Assembly (NCBI RefSeq): GCF_000190735.1
Contig: NC_015177.1
Location: 1,426,001-1,490,000 of the forward strand
From: Pseudopedobacter saltans DSM 12145
Lineage (GTDB): Bacteria > Bacteroidota > Bacteroidia > Sphingobacteriales > Sphingobacteriaceae
Direction of reading: 5' to 3'
DNA length: 64,000 nucleotides
Below the pieces are notes generated by a model. The model was not told the DNA's origin. It saw nothing but the letters and a program-made list of their open reading frames with translations, and did no database searches. Of this stretch, positions 52,265-59,445 are shown in pieces. A program made the position numbers and the translations under genes. Positions within the stretch are counted from its first letter, which is position 1. Every line of letters begins with the position of its first letter.

Positions 52265-52272
52265 TACATTTG
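52265..52272 (+). promoter_or_regulatory. Likely nrdB promoter -7 box (TACATTTG)
   Basis: A full match to TAnnTTTG, 220 nt before the nrdB ATG. Transcription would start near 52279 and leave a leader of about 210 nt. No convincing -33 box was found. Confidence 0.5.
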
Positions 52273-52319
52273 CATCAGCACATCGCAAAAGAAGTAATTT
52301 ACCATTCATAACTGTAAAA

Positions 52320-52435
52320 CTTAGAAGAACCGCAAGCAGCAAAACAAGTTGCTAGCCTCTGCTACCAAAAGTCGGCTATGAAACTCAAACTACTTCTAGG
52401 GATAAATTAGGCTGGCCTGATTTACTCAATTTTTT
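52320..52435 (+). promoter_or_regulatory. Candidate structured RNA leader and attenuator of nrdB-nrdA
   Basis: Seen by eye: closing stem P1 CTTAGAAG (52320-52327) with CTTCTAGG (52393-52400); P2 AGCAGC (52335-52340) with GTTGCT (52348-52353); P3 TAGCC (52353-52357) with GGCTA (52374-52378), sharing base 52353 with P2. A 9-bp hairpin follows (TAAATTAGG, 52403-52411, loop CTGG, CCTGATTTA, 52416-52424), then T6 at 52430-52435. GCTAGCCT (52351-52358) can instead pair with AGGCTGGC (52409-52416), which would dissolve P2, P3 and the terminator. No known riboswitch class is recognised. Confidence 0.5.
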
Positions 52436-52491
52436 GCAATGTGACTTTGTTTGTTTTTAAGATTGATTTAAAATTTAACTAACATATAACT

Positions 52492-53466
52492 ATGGGCATT
52501 TTTGATAAACGAATTAATTACAAACCATTCGAGTATCCAGAAGTACTGGACTTTACTAATGCTATTAATAAATCTTTTTGGGTCCATTCTGAGATCGATT
52601 TCACAGCAGATACTCAGGACTTTCACTCTCATTTATCAACAAATGAGAAAGAGAGCATCAAAAGAAGCTTGTTAGCCATTGCTCAGATAGAGGTTAATGT
52701 AAAATCTTTTTGGGGGAATTTATATAACCACTTGCCAAAGCCTGAGTTTAATGGATTAGGAAGCACATTTGCAGAGTGTGAGTTCAGACATTCCGAGGCC
52801 TATTCAAGATTATTGGAAGTATTAGGTTACAACAATGAGTTTGAAAAAGTAATTGAAATTCCGGTTATCAAAAAGAGGATTGCTTATCTGTCAAACGCGC
52901 TAAAAGACACCAAGTCGGACGATAAGAAAGCCTATATCAAATCGCTCATTCTATTCACTATCTTAATAGAAAACGTATCACTATTCAGTCAGTTTGCTAT
53001 TATTCTATCATTCACCCGTTTTCAGGGAGTAATGAAGAATGTGAGCAATATTATTGCGTGGACTTCTATAGATGAGCAGCTACATGCTAATGCAGGTATA
53101 TATATCATCAATAAAATAAAAGAAGAATTCCCTGAATATATTGATGAAGCTGTAGAACAGGAAATTTATGATATCGTTACAGAATCCATCAATATCGAAG
53201 ATGAGATACTGGGTTGGATCTTCGAAAATGGAGACTTGGAACATATCAACAGAAGAGATCTATTAAACTTCATGAAATACCGTATCGATGTCAGCCTGCA
53301 ACAAATCGGCTTTAAAAAGCTGTATAATGTATCTGAGACAGAATATTCTCCAATGGTTTGGTTTGAAGAGGAAATTTTCGCAAACAGTCTGGATGATTTC
53401 TTTGCAAAACGTCCTGTAGAATATACTAAACACGACAAAAGTATCAGTGCAGACGATTTATTTTAA
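52492..53466 (+). CDS. nrdB: Class I ribonucleotide reductase, small (R2) subunit
   Basis: 324 aa, ferritin-like. Metal ligands are visible: Glu67 (AIAQIEVNV, where E. coli has Asp), Glu97 and His100 in ECEFRHSEAY, a Glu in LIENVSLF, and Glu/His in IDEQLHANAG. Tyr104, four residues after His100, matches the radical Tyr122 of E. coli, so a tyrosyl radical type is likely. No ATP-cone precedes the domain (it starts MGIFDKRINYKPFEYPEV). Together with NrdA it makes deoxyribonucleotides. It precedes nrdA (27-bp gap), the reverse of the E. coli order. Confidence 0.95.
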   Translation: MGIFDKRINYKPFEYPEVLDFTNAINKSFWVHSEIDFTADTQDFHSHLSTNEKESIKRSLLAIAQIEVNVKSFWGNLYNHLPKPEFNGLGSTFAECEFRHSEAYSRLLEVLGYNNEFEKVIEIPVIKKRIAYLSNALKDTKSDDKKAYIKSLILFTILIENVSLFSQFAIILSFTRFQGVMKNVSNIIAWTSIDEQLHANAGIYIINKIKEEFPEYIDEAVEQEIYDIVTESINIEDEILGWIFENGDLEHINRRDLLNFMKYRIDVSLQQIGFKKLYNVSETEYSPMVWFEEEIFANSLDDFFAKRPVEYTKHDKSISADDLF

Positions 53467-53493
53467 TATTGATCTTTAACAAACAAGTATACT

Positions 53494-55140
53494 ATGCAAA
53501 ACCTTTGGTGGCTTAACGAAGAAAGCGAGCAAATCTTAAATAGAGGATATTTATTAAAAGGAGAAACCCCTCAGAAAGCAATAGAGCGTATCGCCAATGC
53601 TGCTGCTAAAAGATTATATAAGCCAGAACTTGCAGAATCGTTCATTGAAATGATCAGCAAAGGCTGGATGAGCTTAAGCTCTCCGATTTGGGCTAATATG
53701 GGAACAGAAAGAGGTTTACCAATCTCCTGTTTCAATGTACACGTACCAGATCATATAGAAGGCATTACCCATAAATTAGGTGAGGTTATCATGCAAACCA
53801 AAACCGGTGGCGGTACATCTGGTTATTTCGGCGAATTAAGAGCAAGAGGTACTGCTGTTACCGACAACGGTAAAAGTAGCGGTGCTGTTAGTTTTATGAA
53901 ATTATTCGATACCGCAATGGACACCATTTCTCAGGGAGGTGTTAGACGTGGAGCTTTTGCAGCCTATTTAGATATCGACCATTCTGATATTAAAGAGTTC
54001 TTAGATATTAAAAACATTGGTAATCCCATTCAAAACCTATTCTTTGGCGTTTGTGTGCCAGATTACTGGATGCAGGATATGATTGAAGGCGACCGCGAAA
54101 AAAGAGATGTTTGGGCAAAAGTATTAGAATGCAGACAGCAAAAAGGGTTGCCTTATATTTTCTTCTCTGATAACGTAAACCGCTTTAAACCTGATGTTTA
54201 CAAAGACAAGGAAATGCCTATCTACGCAAGTAACCTTTGCTCGGAAATTGCATTACCATCTTCAAGAGACGAATCTTTTGTTTGTTGCTTGTCTTCTATG
54301 AATCTGGAATTATACGACGAGTGGAAAGATACCGGAGCCGTAAGGTTAGCTACCTTTTTCCTTGATGCTGTAATGAGCGAGTTTATTGAGAAAACAGAAG
54401 GTAACCATTACCTGCAATCAGCTAACAATTTTGCTAAAAACCACCGTGCTTTAGGCTTGGGTGTAATGGGATGGCATTCTTACCTTCAAAAGAACATGAT
54501 CGCTTTTGAAAGCTTACAGGCTAAGCAGTTAACGAATACTATTTTTAAAGACTTACAGGAAAAATCACTGAAAGCTTCAGAAGAATTAGCGAATATTTAT
54601 GGCGAACCTTCTTTATTAAAAGGATATGGTCGTAGAAATGCAACCTTATTAGCTGTAGCGCCTACAACTTCTTCTTCTGCTATTTTAGGACAAACTTCTC
54701 CTGGTATAGAGCCTTACAGCAGTAATTACTACAAAGCTGGTCTGGCAAAGGGTAACTTTATCAGAAAGAACAAATACCTGAGAGCTTTATTGGAAGAAAA
54801 AGGTATCGATAACGAGGAAACATGGAGAACCATTATGTTGAATCATGGTAGCGTTCAACATCTTACAGAATTAACTCAGGAAGAGAAAGACATATTCAAA
54901 ACGTTTAAAGAATTAAGTCAATACGAAATCATTCTTCAGGCTTCTATAAGACAGAAATATATTGATCAGGCACAAAGCTTAAACATTAATATTCCATCTA
55001 ATCTGCCGATAAAAGACGTTAATAACTTAATTATCGAAGCATGGAAATTAGGGGTTAAAACGCTATACTATCAACGAAGCCAAAGCGTTTCTAAAGAATT
55101 TGTATCAAATCTGGTGACTTGTACAAGCTGCGAAGCTTAA
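53494..55140 (+). CDS. nrdA: Class I ribonucleotide reductase, large (R1) subunit, short form
   Basis: 548 aa, about 200 residues shorter than E. coli NrdA (761). The ten-stranded barrel is intact: Cys79 (LPISCFNV), the Asn247-Cys249-Glu251 set (SNLCSEI), the second redox Cys in FVCCLSSMNLE, the TKTGGGTSGYFGELRARG loop, and the Tyr pair in TLYYQRSQ. The C-terminal redox tail is CTSCEA. The N-terminus MQNLWWLNEESEQILNRGYLLKGETP shows no ATP-cone, so the dATP on/off site of classical NrdA is absent. It ends at a strong terminator. Confidence 0.95.
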   Translation: MQNLWWLNEESEQILNRGYLLKGETPQKAIERIANAAAKRLYKPELAESFIEMISKGWMSLSSPIWANMGTERGLPISCFNVHVPDHIEGITHKLGEVIMQTKTGGGTSGYFGELRARGTAVTDNGKSSGAVSFMKLFDTAMDTISQGGVRRGAFAAYLDIDHSDIKEFLDIKNIGNPIQNLFFGVCVPDYWMQDMIEGDREKRDVWAKVLECRQQKGLPYIFFSDNVNRFKPDVYKDKEMPIYASNLCSEIALPSSRDESFVCCLSSMNLELYDEWKDTGAVRLATFFLDAVMSEFIEKTEGNHYLQSANNFAKNHRALGLGVMGWHSYLQKNMIAFESLQAKQLTNTIFKDLQEKSLKASEELANIYGEPSLLKGYGRRNATLLAVAPTTSSSAILGQTSPGIEPYSSNYYKAGLAKGNFIRKNKYLRALLEEKGIDNEETWRTIMLNHGSVQHLTELTQEEKDIFKTFKELSQYEIILQASIRQKYIDQAQSLNINIPSNLPIKDVNNLIIEAWKLGVKTLYYQRSQSVSKEFVSNLVTCTSCEA

Positions 55141-55161
55141 CAATAATCGTAACGTAAAATT

Positions 55162-55197
55162 AAAAAGCTGCTTTTCATAAGGAAAGCAGCTTTTTTT
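55162..55197 (+). terminator. nrdA terminator
   Basis: Stem AAAAAGCTGCTTTTC (55162-55176) with 55181-55195, 15 bp including one G-T pair, loop ATAA, within a T7 run. Confidence 0.88.
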
Positions 55198-55321
55198 GTT
55201 AAAACAGTTGAGCTGACTAACAGCAGACCCAAATACTGTTTTAGCGCTAAATATCTTGTAAAATCCAATTCAGGCTAATAAGCTTTATTAAAACCTTATT
55301 ATCCTGAACCGAACACTTATA

Positions 55322-56311
55322 CTATAACAAAGTTCTTCTTAACTCCTCATCAGATTTAGAAGATAAATAAGCCAAAGGCACATCCAACACCGTTCTGGCG
55401 CCAGTCTGACCTTGTTTAGCCATTTTACCTACCGCTCTGGTATAAGCTACCAAAACACTCGCTGTAAACTCCGGATTACTTTCTAATGCCAAGCTAAACT
55501 CTATACGTTGTTTTGTACCATTACCTGTCTTTCCTGAGCGGAAAACTATTCCTCCATGAGGCATAGTTGAATGTTCCGCTTTCAATTCTTCTTCAGAAAT
55601 AAAGTTTACGATAGTTTCATAATCAGCAAAGTAATGCGGCATTGTTTTTATTGCGGTTTCAATCTCACTTAAATCAGCGCCTTCCTCCGGTACAATGTAA
55701 CATACGCGCTGATGTTTCTCTGCAGTGGTTAACTCCGGATTTTCCCCCGAGCGAACTCTTTCTAAAGCATTATCAATGGGGATAGTGTACTGAACGCCAC
55801 CTTTTACACCCGCTACACGCCTTACTGCATCCGAGTGTCCCTGACTTAAACCTTTTCCCCAAAAGGTATAATCTTCCCCTTCTGGTAAAACGCTTTGCCC
55901 TATTAATCTTGCCAAAGAAAATAATCCCGGATCCCAACCTGTAGAAATCAGGCTTAAAGTGTTATGCGCTTTTGTATTCTCGTCTACTTTTGCAAAATAT
56001 TCGGGAATCTTTGCATGTGTATCAAAGCTATCTACGGTATTAAACAATTTAGAAACTTCCAATACCTGCTCCGGCAAATCCTGAGAAGAACCTCCGCAAA
56101 GTACCATCACGTCTATCTTATCCTTAAAGTTCTCCATTTCAGTAATTGAAACAACTTGTGCTTCACTTCCTATATCCGATGGTTGTCTTCTGGTAAAAAC
56201 AGCTACCAACTCCATATCAGGGTTTTGCTTAATAGCCAATTCAACCCCTTTACCTAAATTTCCGTATCCTACAATCCCTACTCTTAAAATACTTCCAAAT
56301 GTGTCTCTCAT
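55322..56311 (-). CDS. ddh: meso-Diaminopimelate D-dehydrogenase
   Basis: 329 aa. NADP-binding Rossmann start LRVGIVGYGNLGKGVELAI, and signature blocks VAVFTRRQPSDIG, LCGGSSQDLPEQV, DSFDTHAKIPEYFAKVD, STGWDPGLFSLARLIGQSVLPEG, FWGKGLSQGHSDAVRRVAGV and HGGIVFRSGKTG. It makes meso-DAP in one step from tetrahydrodipicolinate, the dehydrogenase variant of lysine/peptidoglycan precursor synthesis, used by a minority of bacteria including many Bacteroidota. It is monocistronic on the minus strand. Upstream lies a 380-bp gap with a membrane-protein remnant. Confidence 0.95.
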   Translation of the reverse strand: MRDTFGSILRVGIVGYGNLGKGVELAIKQNPDMELVAVFTRRQPSDIGSEAQVVSITEMENFKDKIDVMVLCGGSSQDLPEQVLEVSKLFNTVDSFDTHAKIPEYFAKVDENTKAHNTLSLISTGWDPGLFSLARLIGQSVLPEGEDYTFWGKGLSQGHSDAVRRVAGVKGGVQYTIPIDNALERVRSGENPELTTAEKHQRVCYIVPEEGADLSEIETAIKTMPHYFADYETIVNFISEEELKAEHSTMPHGGIVFRSGKTGNGTKQRIEFSLALESNPEFTASVLVAYTRAVGKMAKQGQTGARTVLDVPLAYLSSKSDEELRRTLL

Positions 56312-56690
56312 TCTTTTCGTATAAAACTTTAAATATTATCCATTAAAGCTTCCAAAACTAAAAAAATTAACGAGAAATCTATGATCAAAACAGCAATACC
56401 TATCAAAGCCGAATAATAAATTAACGGCACACTGCCATCAATCAGCTTATAATCTGATAGTAAAAAAATTAAGTATCCGGGGGTGCATCATGAATCAAAT
56501 GTATTCACTTCTATTCGGATTCTGAAAACACTTGTATCAGCAGTTAAGTGCGGTCATAGTCGGTTCAAGGTTAGACAGATAGTGAGCATGAGAGCTTTTT
56601 TCTTTCTTTCCAAGCAGGATCAAAGACACACAAAAAAGCCGCTATAAATCAATTATCAAATATGGCGGCTTGTAAATCTGACTTCTTAAA
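56312..56690. other. 379-bp gap with a membrane-protein remnant
   Basis: On the minus strand, 56329 to about 56480 reads PGYLIFLLSDYKLIDGS followed by two hydrophobic stretches (VPLIYYSALIGIAVLIIDF, SLIFLVLEALMDNI) and a stop. There is no ATG in frame; an internal GTG would give 33 residues. It looks like the 3' end of a truncated membrane gene. This gap also marks the change to higher G+C on its right. Confidence 0.4.
56632..56671 (-). terminator. Terminator of the 65-aa hydrophilic gene
   Basis: AAGCCGCTATA (56636-56646) pairs with TATGGCGGCTT (56661-56671) with one G-T pair. On the minus strand it is followed by T6. Confidence 0.7.
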
Positions 56691-56888
56691 TTAATTTTCC
56701 TTTTTCTTGACATCAATTCGCTCATTGTCGCCTCCCATTTCGTTTACTTCGTCCGAATCCAGACCTAATTGAGGCGAATCTGCAAATGGGTCTCTCCCAT
56801 CCTGATGCATGCTATCCAATTTTGAATCGGATAAATCATCTTGTTGCCGGTTTCCACCTGGCTCTTTTAAATTTGTTCCATTTCCCAT
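56691..56888 (-). CDS. Small hydrophilic, probably disordered protein
   Basis: 65 aa, nearly devoid of hydrophobic residues (MGNGTNLKEPGGNRQQDDLS...FADSPQLGLDSDEVNEM...VKKKEN). No signal or membrane segment. It has its own terminator. Such small acidic proteins often sit in general-stress islands of Bacteroidota with no known function. It lies on the same strand as the next two conserved genes and the broken alcohol dehydrogenase. Confidence 0.6.
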   Translation of the reverse strand: MGNGTNLKEPGGNRQQDDLSDSKLDSMHQDGRDPFADSPQLGLDSDEVNEMGGDNERIDVKKKEN

Positions 56889-57010
56889 GGTATAGATGAA
56901 TTAAAATTCAACAATCATCGTCACCTTAATGAACCAAATCTTATGCCACATCATATCGTTATTCAATCAATAGCTTTCAAGGTGTAGATAAAAAGCTGCG
57001 TTGTTAGTCC

Positions 57011-57042
57011 AAATAAAATAGCCATAGACACTAAAATGGCTA
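57011..57042 (-). terminator. Terminator downstream of the 207-aa gene
   Basis: A 7-bp stem TAGCCAT (57019-57025) with 57036-57042, followed on the minus strand by TTTTATTT. Confidence 0.5.
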
Positions 57043-57066
57043 CTAGTTAAGCTCCCGATAATATGA

Positions 57067-57690
57067 TTATCGTTTTACAAAACCTTTCATCAAGCTTTTC
57101 CATTGAGGATAAGAAAAGCCTGCTTTTGCGGCCCAACCCACTATAGAATTCCGCACATTGTCTATTATATTATCTGTTTTTCTATTCGGAACCTCATTAC
57201 GCCCATGCTCTTCGGCGGATATTTTATTTCCAACCCTTTTTATCTGGAATATAGAAACCGCCTCTTCGGTATAAAAATGAGCTGTATCAGAATCCGCATT
57301 TTGTGGATTTGCAGACGGTCTTGCTTTCAAAGTAAGCAGTTCTTCATTTTCCGAGCTTTCCTCAGACAGCTCTTCAATCTTTACCCAATCATAGCCCTCT
57401 CCGGCTTCAGTTCCCGGACCAGGGATATCAATACGAAAAAAATCCCCTTCCATAACAGGCCTGTTTACCTCCTTTCCCAAATAGTTAGTCAGTTTAAAGG
57501 TAGACATTGGTAATTGTGCAATTTCATACCATTGGTTAACATTAAGAAAGCGTTCCCTTACAATCTGAAAGAAATCCCTCGCCTCTTCCTCCGAGGGTAA
57601 TTCTATAGCTTCTACGGCATTTGTTTCAGAACCCACATATTGTCCGGGTACTTTTTCCTTTCCTAACTCCTGTCCTTCTTCTTTTTCCAT
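57067..57690 (-). CDS. Conserved hypothetical protein, stress-island type
   Basis: 207 aa. The body is conserved-looking: RERFLNVNQWYEIAQLPMSTFKLTNYLGKEVNRPVMEGDFFRIDIPGPGTEAGEGYDWVKIEEL, then RPSANPQNADSDTAHFY, IFQIKRVGNKISAEEHGRNEVPN and SYPQWKSLMKGFV. This looks like a Bacteroidota family seen near stress genes; I know no function. There is no signal peptide, and the N-terminus is acidic and variable. It starts 10 bp after the alcohol dehydrogenase stop on the same strand, so it is likely in that transcript. Confidence 0.65.
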   Translation of the reverse strand: MEKEEGQELGKEKVPGQYVGSETNAVEAIELPSEEEARDFFQIVRERFLNVNQWYEIAQLPMSTFKLTNYLGKEVNRPVMEGDFFRIDIPGPGTEAGEGYDWVKIEELSEESSENEELLTLKARPSANPQNADSDTAHFYTEEAVSIFQIKRVGNKISAEEHGRNEVPNRKTDNIIDNVRNSIVGWAAKAGFSYPQWKSLMKGFVKR

Positions 57691-57700
57691 AAAACAAATA

Positions 57701-58857
57701 TTAAGGTGTCAGCACAACTTTTACGCAGTCATCTTCTTTTTTTTCAAACAGTTCATAACCCTTTGTTGCTTCACTAAGCGGAAGAACATGTGTTATAATA
57801 TCATCCAAAACTACTTTCCTTTCATTAACCAGATCAATAAGTTCATCAATATAAATCTGCACAGGTGCCTGCCCCTGTTTAATCGTAATTCCCTTGTCAA
57901 ACATGCGGTGTAAAGGAAAATTATCATAGGTAGATCCGTACACGCCTACAATCGATACGGTACCTGCTCTCCTTACCGCTTTAAGGGCTGTATCCAAAAC
58001 TTTCATGCTCCCCTTTTCCAAATTCACAGTAGCTTTCAGTCTATCCAGCACATTTCTTTCAGGTTCAAACCCAACAGCATCTATACAAACATCAGCACCG
58101 CGGCCATTGGTCATGCTTCGTATGGCATCTATCACATCAACCTCATTGGGATTCAGGGTTTCAACATTGTTAACTTGCTTTGCCTTTTCCAAACGATAAT
58201 TAAGCGGATCAATAGCAATAACCCTGCTGGCACCTTTTAGCCAAGCTGCTTTTTGCGCCATTAATCCCACCGGACCCGAACCAAATATGGCAACCACTTC
58301 ACCACCTTTTAACTGTGCCAATCTACAGCTGCCCAACCTGTTGGAAAAATATCAGTAAGAAAAAGAGCCTGACTGTCTGTTAAGCTATCCGGAACAACAC
58401 GTGGCCCAATATCCGCATAGGGTACCCTCACGTATTCGGCCTGACCACCTGAATAACCACCATACAAATCGGTATAACCAAATAAACCGCCCCCCTTTTC
58501 ACCCGCCAGATCCCCATCAGGACCATAATGTTTATAATTAGAATTTTCACAATGCGTTGGAGCCTGATGGTTACAGAAAAAACATTGGCCGCAAGCTATC
58601 GGAAAAGGCACTACCACACGGTCGCCCTTTCGTAAATCGGTAACTGCCGAGCCTGTTTCTACTACAATTCCCATAAATTCATGGCCCATTATCATATTGC
58701 TCGCTTGCGGTACAGATCCGCGTAATATATGTAAATCCGAACCGCATATGGCTGTCGAAGTTACTTTAAGGATAACGTCCCTGCTATCCTCTATTCTTGG
58801 GTCATCAACGGTATCTACACGAATATCCCCCGGTTTATGGAAAACTGCTGCTTTCAT
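57701..58857 (-). pseudogene. Zinc-dependent alcohol dehydrogenase split by a 1-nt frameshift
   Basis: The N-part (58309-58857, 182 aa) holds the catalytic-zinc site (AICGSDLHILRGS, GHEFMG) and structural-zinc Cys cluster (CGQCFFCNHQAPTHC). The C-part (57701-58336) holds the NAD-binding AIFGSGPVGLMAQKAA. Joined as TGWAAVDW-AQLKGGEVV they give a complete MDR dehydrogenase of the formaldehyde/glutathione-dependent-like group. The break is at TTGG|CACAG on the minus strand (58318-58319): one extra G restores the frame. It may be a recent mutation or a sequencing error in a G-run. Oxidation of short-chain alcohol or formaldehyde would be its role. Confidence 0.85.
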
Positions 58858-58882
58858 AGATAGATGTTATTTTTAATCGTAA

Positions 58883-59161
58883 TTATTCTCTTTCCACAAA
58901 CTTATGGAAGGTACTGGTCTCGCCATTTTCTTTCTTCTCCTGATACAGGAAGTCCAGCTTATTATCGTCAAATTCCTTAAAGAAAATGTCCCAATCCATT
59001 TCTTCGAAATTATCCGAGTCGCTAAATTCTGGAAAATGTATACGTAATACGCCTTCCTCTTCGTTATCTCCGGTACCCTTAATCTTCGAAGGGACACCTT
59101 TCCGTTCCTCAACCCATTTTCTAATCACTTCATGATCATGGGTCTGTTTTGATGCACTCAT
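58883..59161 (-). CDS. Small conserved acidic protein, 92 aa
   Basis: DHEVIRKWVEERKGVPSKIKGTGDNEEEGVLRIHFPEFSDSDNFEEMDWDIFFKEFDDNKLDFLYQEKKENGETSTFHKFVERE. The whole chain looks like a small family found in stress islands of many bacteria, sometimes mislabelled as 1,4-alpha-glucan branching enzyme. No enzyme motif is present. Function is unknown. It is 25 bp upstream of the alcohol dehydrogenase and 6 bp after the 34-aa membrane peptide, all on one strand. Confidence 0.75.
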   Translation of the reverse strand: MSASKQTHDHEVIRKWVEERKGVPSKIKGTGDNEEEGVLRIHFPEFSDSDNFEEMDWDIFFKEFDDNKLDFLYQEKKENGETSTFHKFVERE

Positions 59162-59167
59162 ATTACT

Positions 59168-59272
59168 TTATTTTTTAAGATTTATATCCTTATTATTCTT
59201 CTTTCTAATGGCATAGTACCCCCCTACAACCAAAACCAGAAATACAATCCCTATAATAATTGGAACAAACAT
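59168..59272 (-). CDS. Small single-pass membrane protein, 34 aa
   Basis: MFVPIIIGIVFLVLVVGGYY, then AIRKKNNKDINLKK: one N-terminal transmembrane helix and a basic cytoplasmic tail, the positive-inside pattern. It ends 6 bp before the 92-aa gene starts, on the same strand, so it is probably the first gene of that group. Confidence 0.6.
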   Translation of the reverse strand: MFVPIIIGIVFLVLVVGGYYAIRKKNNKDINLKK

Positions 59273-59283
59273 AAACGCTGTTT

Positions 59284-59394
59284 TAAATACATAAACTACT
59301 TTCTACCATCTACTTTCTATTCTCTACTTTCGACTTTAAACCCTCAACTCTCCACTTTAACTTTAAACTCTTCAACTCCCAAACTCCACTCAAT
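59284..59394. repeat. Pyrimidine-rich repeat tract
   Basis: About 110 bp of C/T-rich, loosely repeated units such as CTACTTTCTA, CTCTACTTTCGACTTTAAAC and CAACTCTCCACTTTAAC, almost free of G. It has no coding potential. A similar but shorter tract lies before purM (about 21590-21635). Confidence 0.5.
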
Positions 59395-59445
59395 AATGAT
59401 GCGGATAATAAAGCTATTTATACCCATTCAACCACGTATAAACCC

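Larger units (their letters stand above)
51855..52491. other. 637-bp intergenic region with the nrd leader
   Basis: The left half holds a possible 38-codon minus-strand ORF (51989-52105). The right half is the promoter, structured leader and attenuator-like element of nrdB-nrdA, described separately. Confidence 0.7.

Noticed and set aside
52320..52435. Known cobalamin, THF or purine riboswitch upstream of nrdB
   Set aside because: No B12 box or other class-defining core was found by eye, so the element is reported only as an unclassified leader.
58873..59112. 79-codon ORF overlapping the 92-aa acidic protein on the same strand
   Set aside because: Different frame, low-quality composition. 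The 92-aa frame has conserved-looking blocks throughout.
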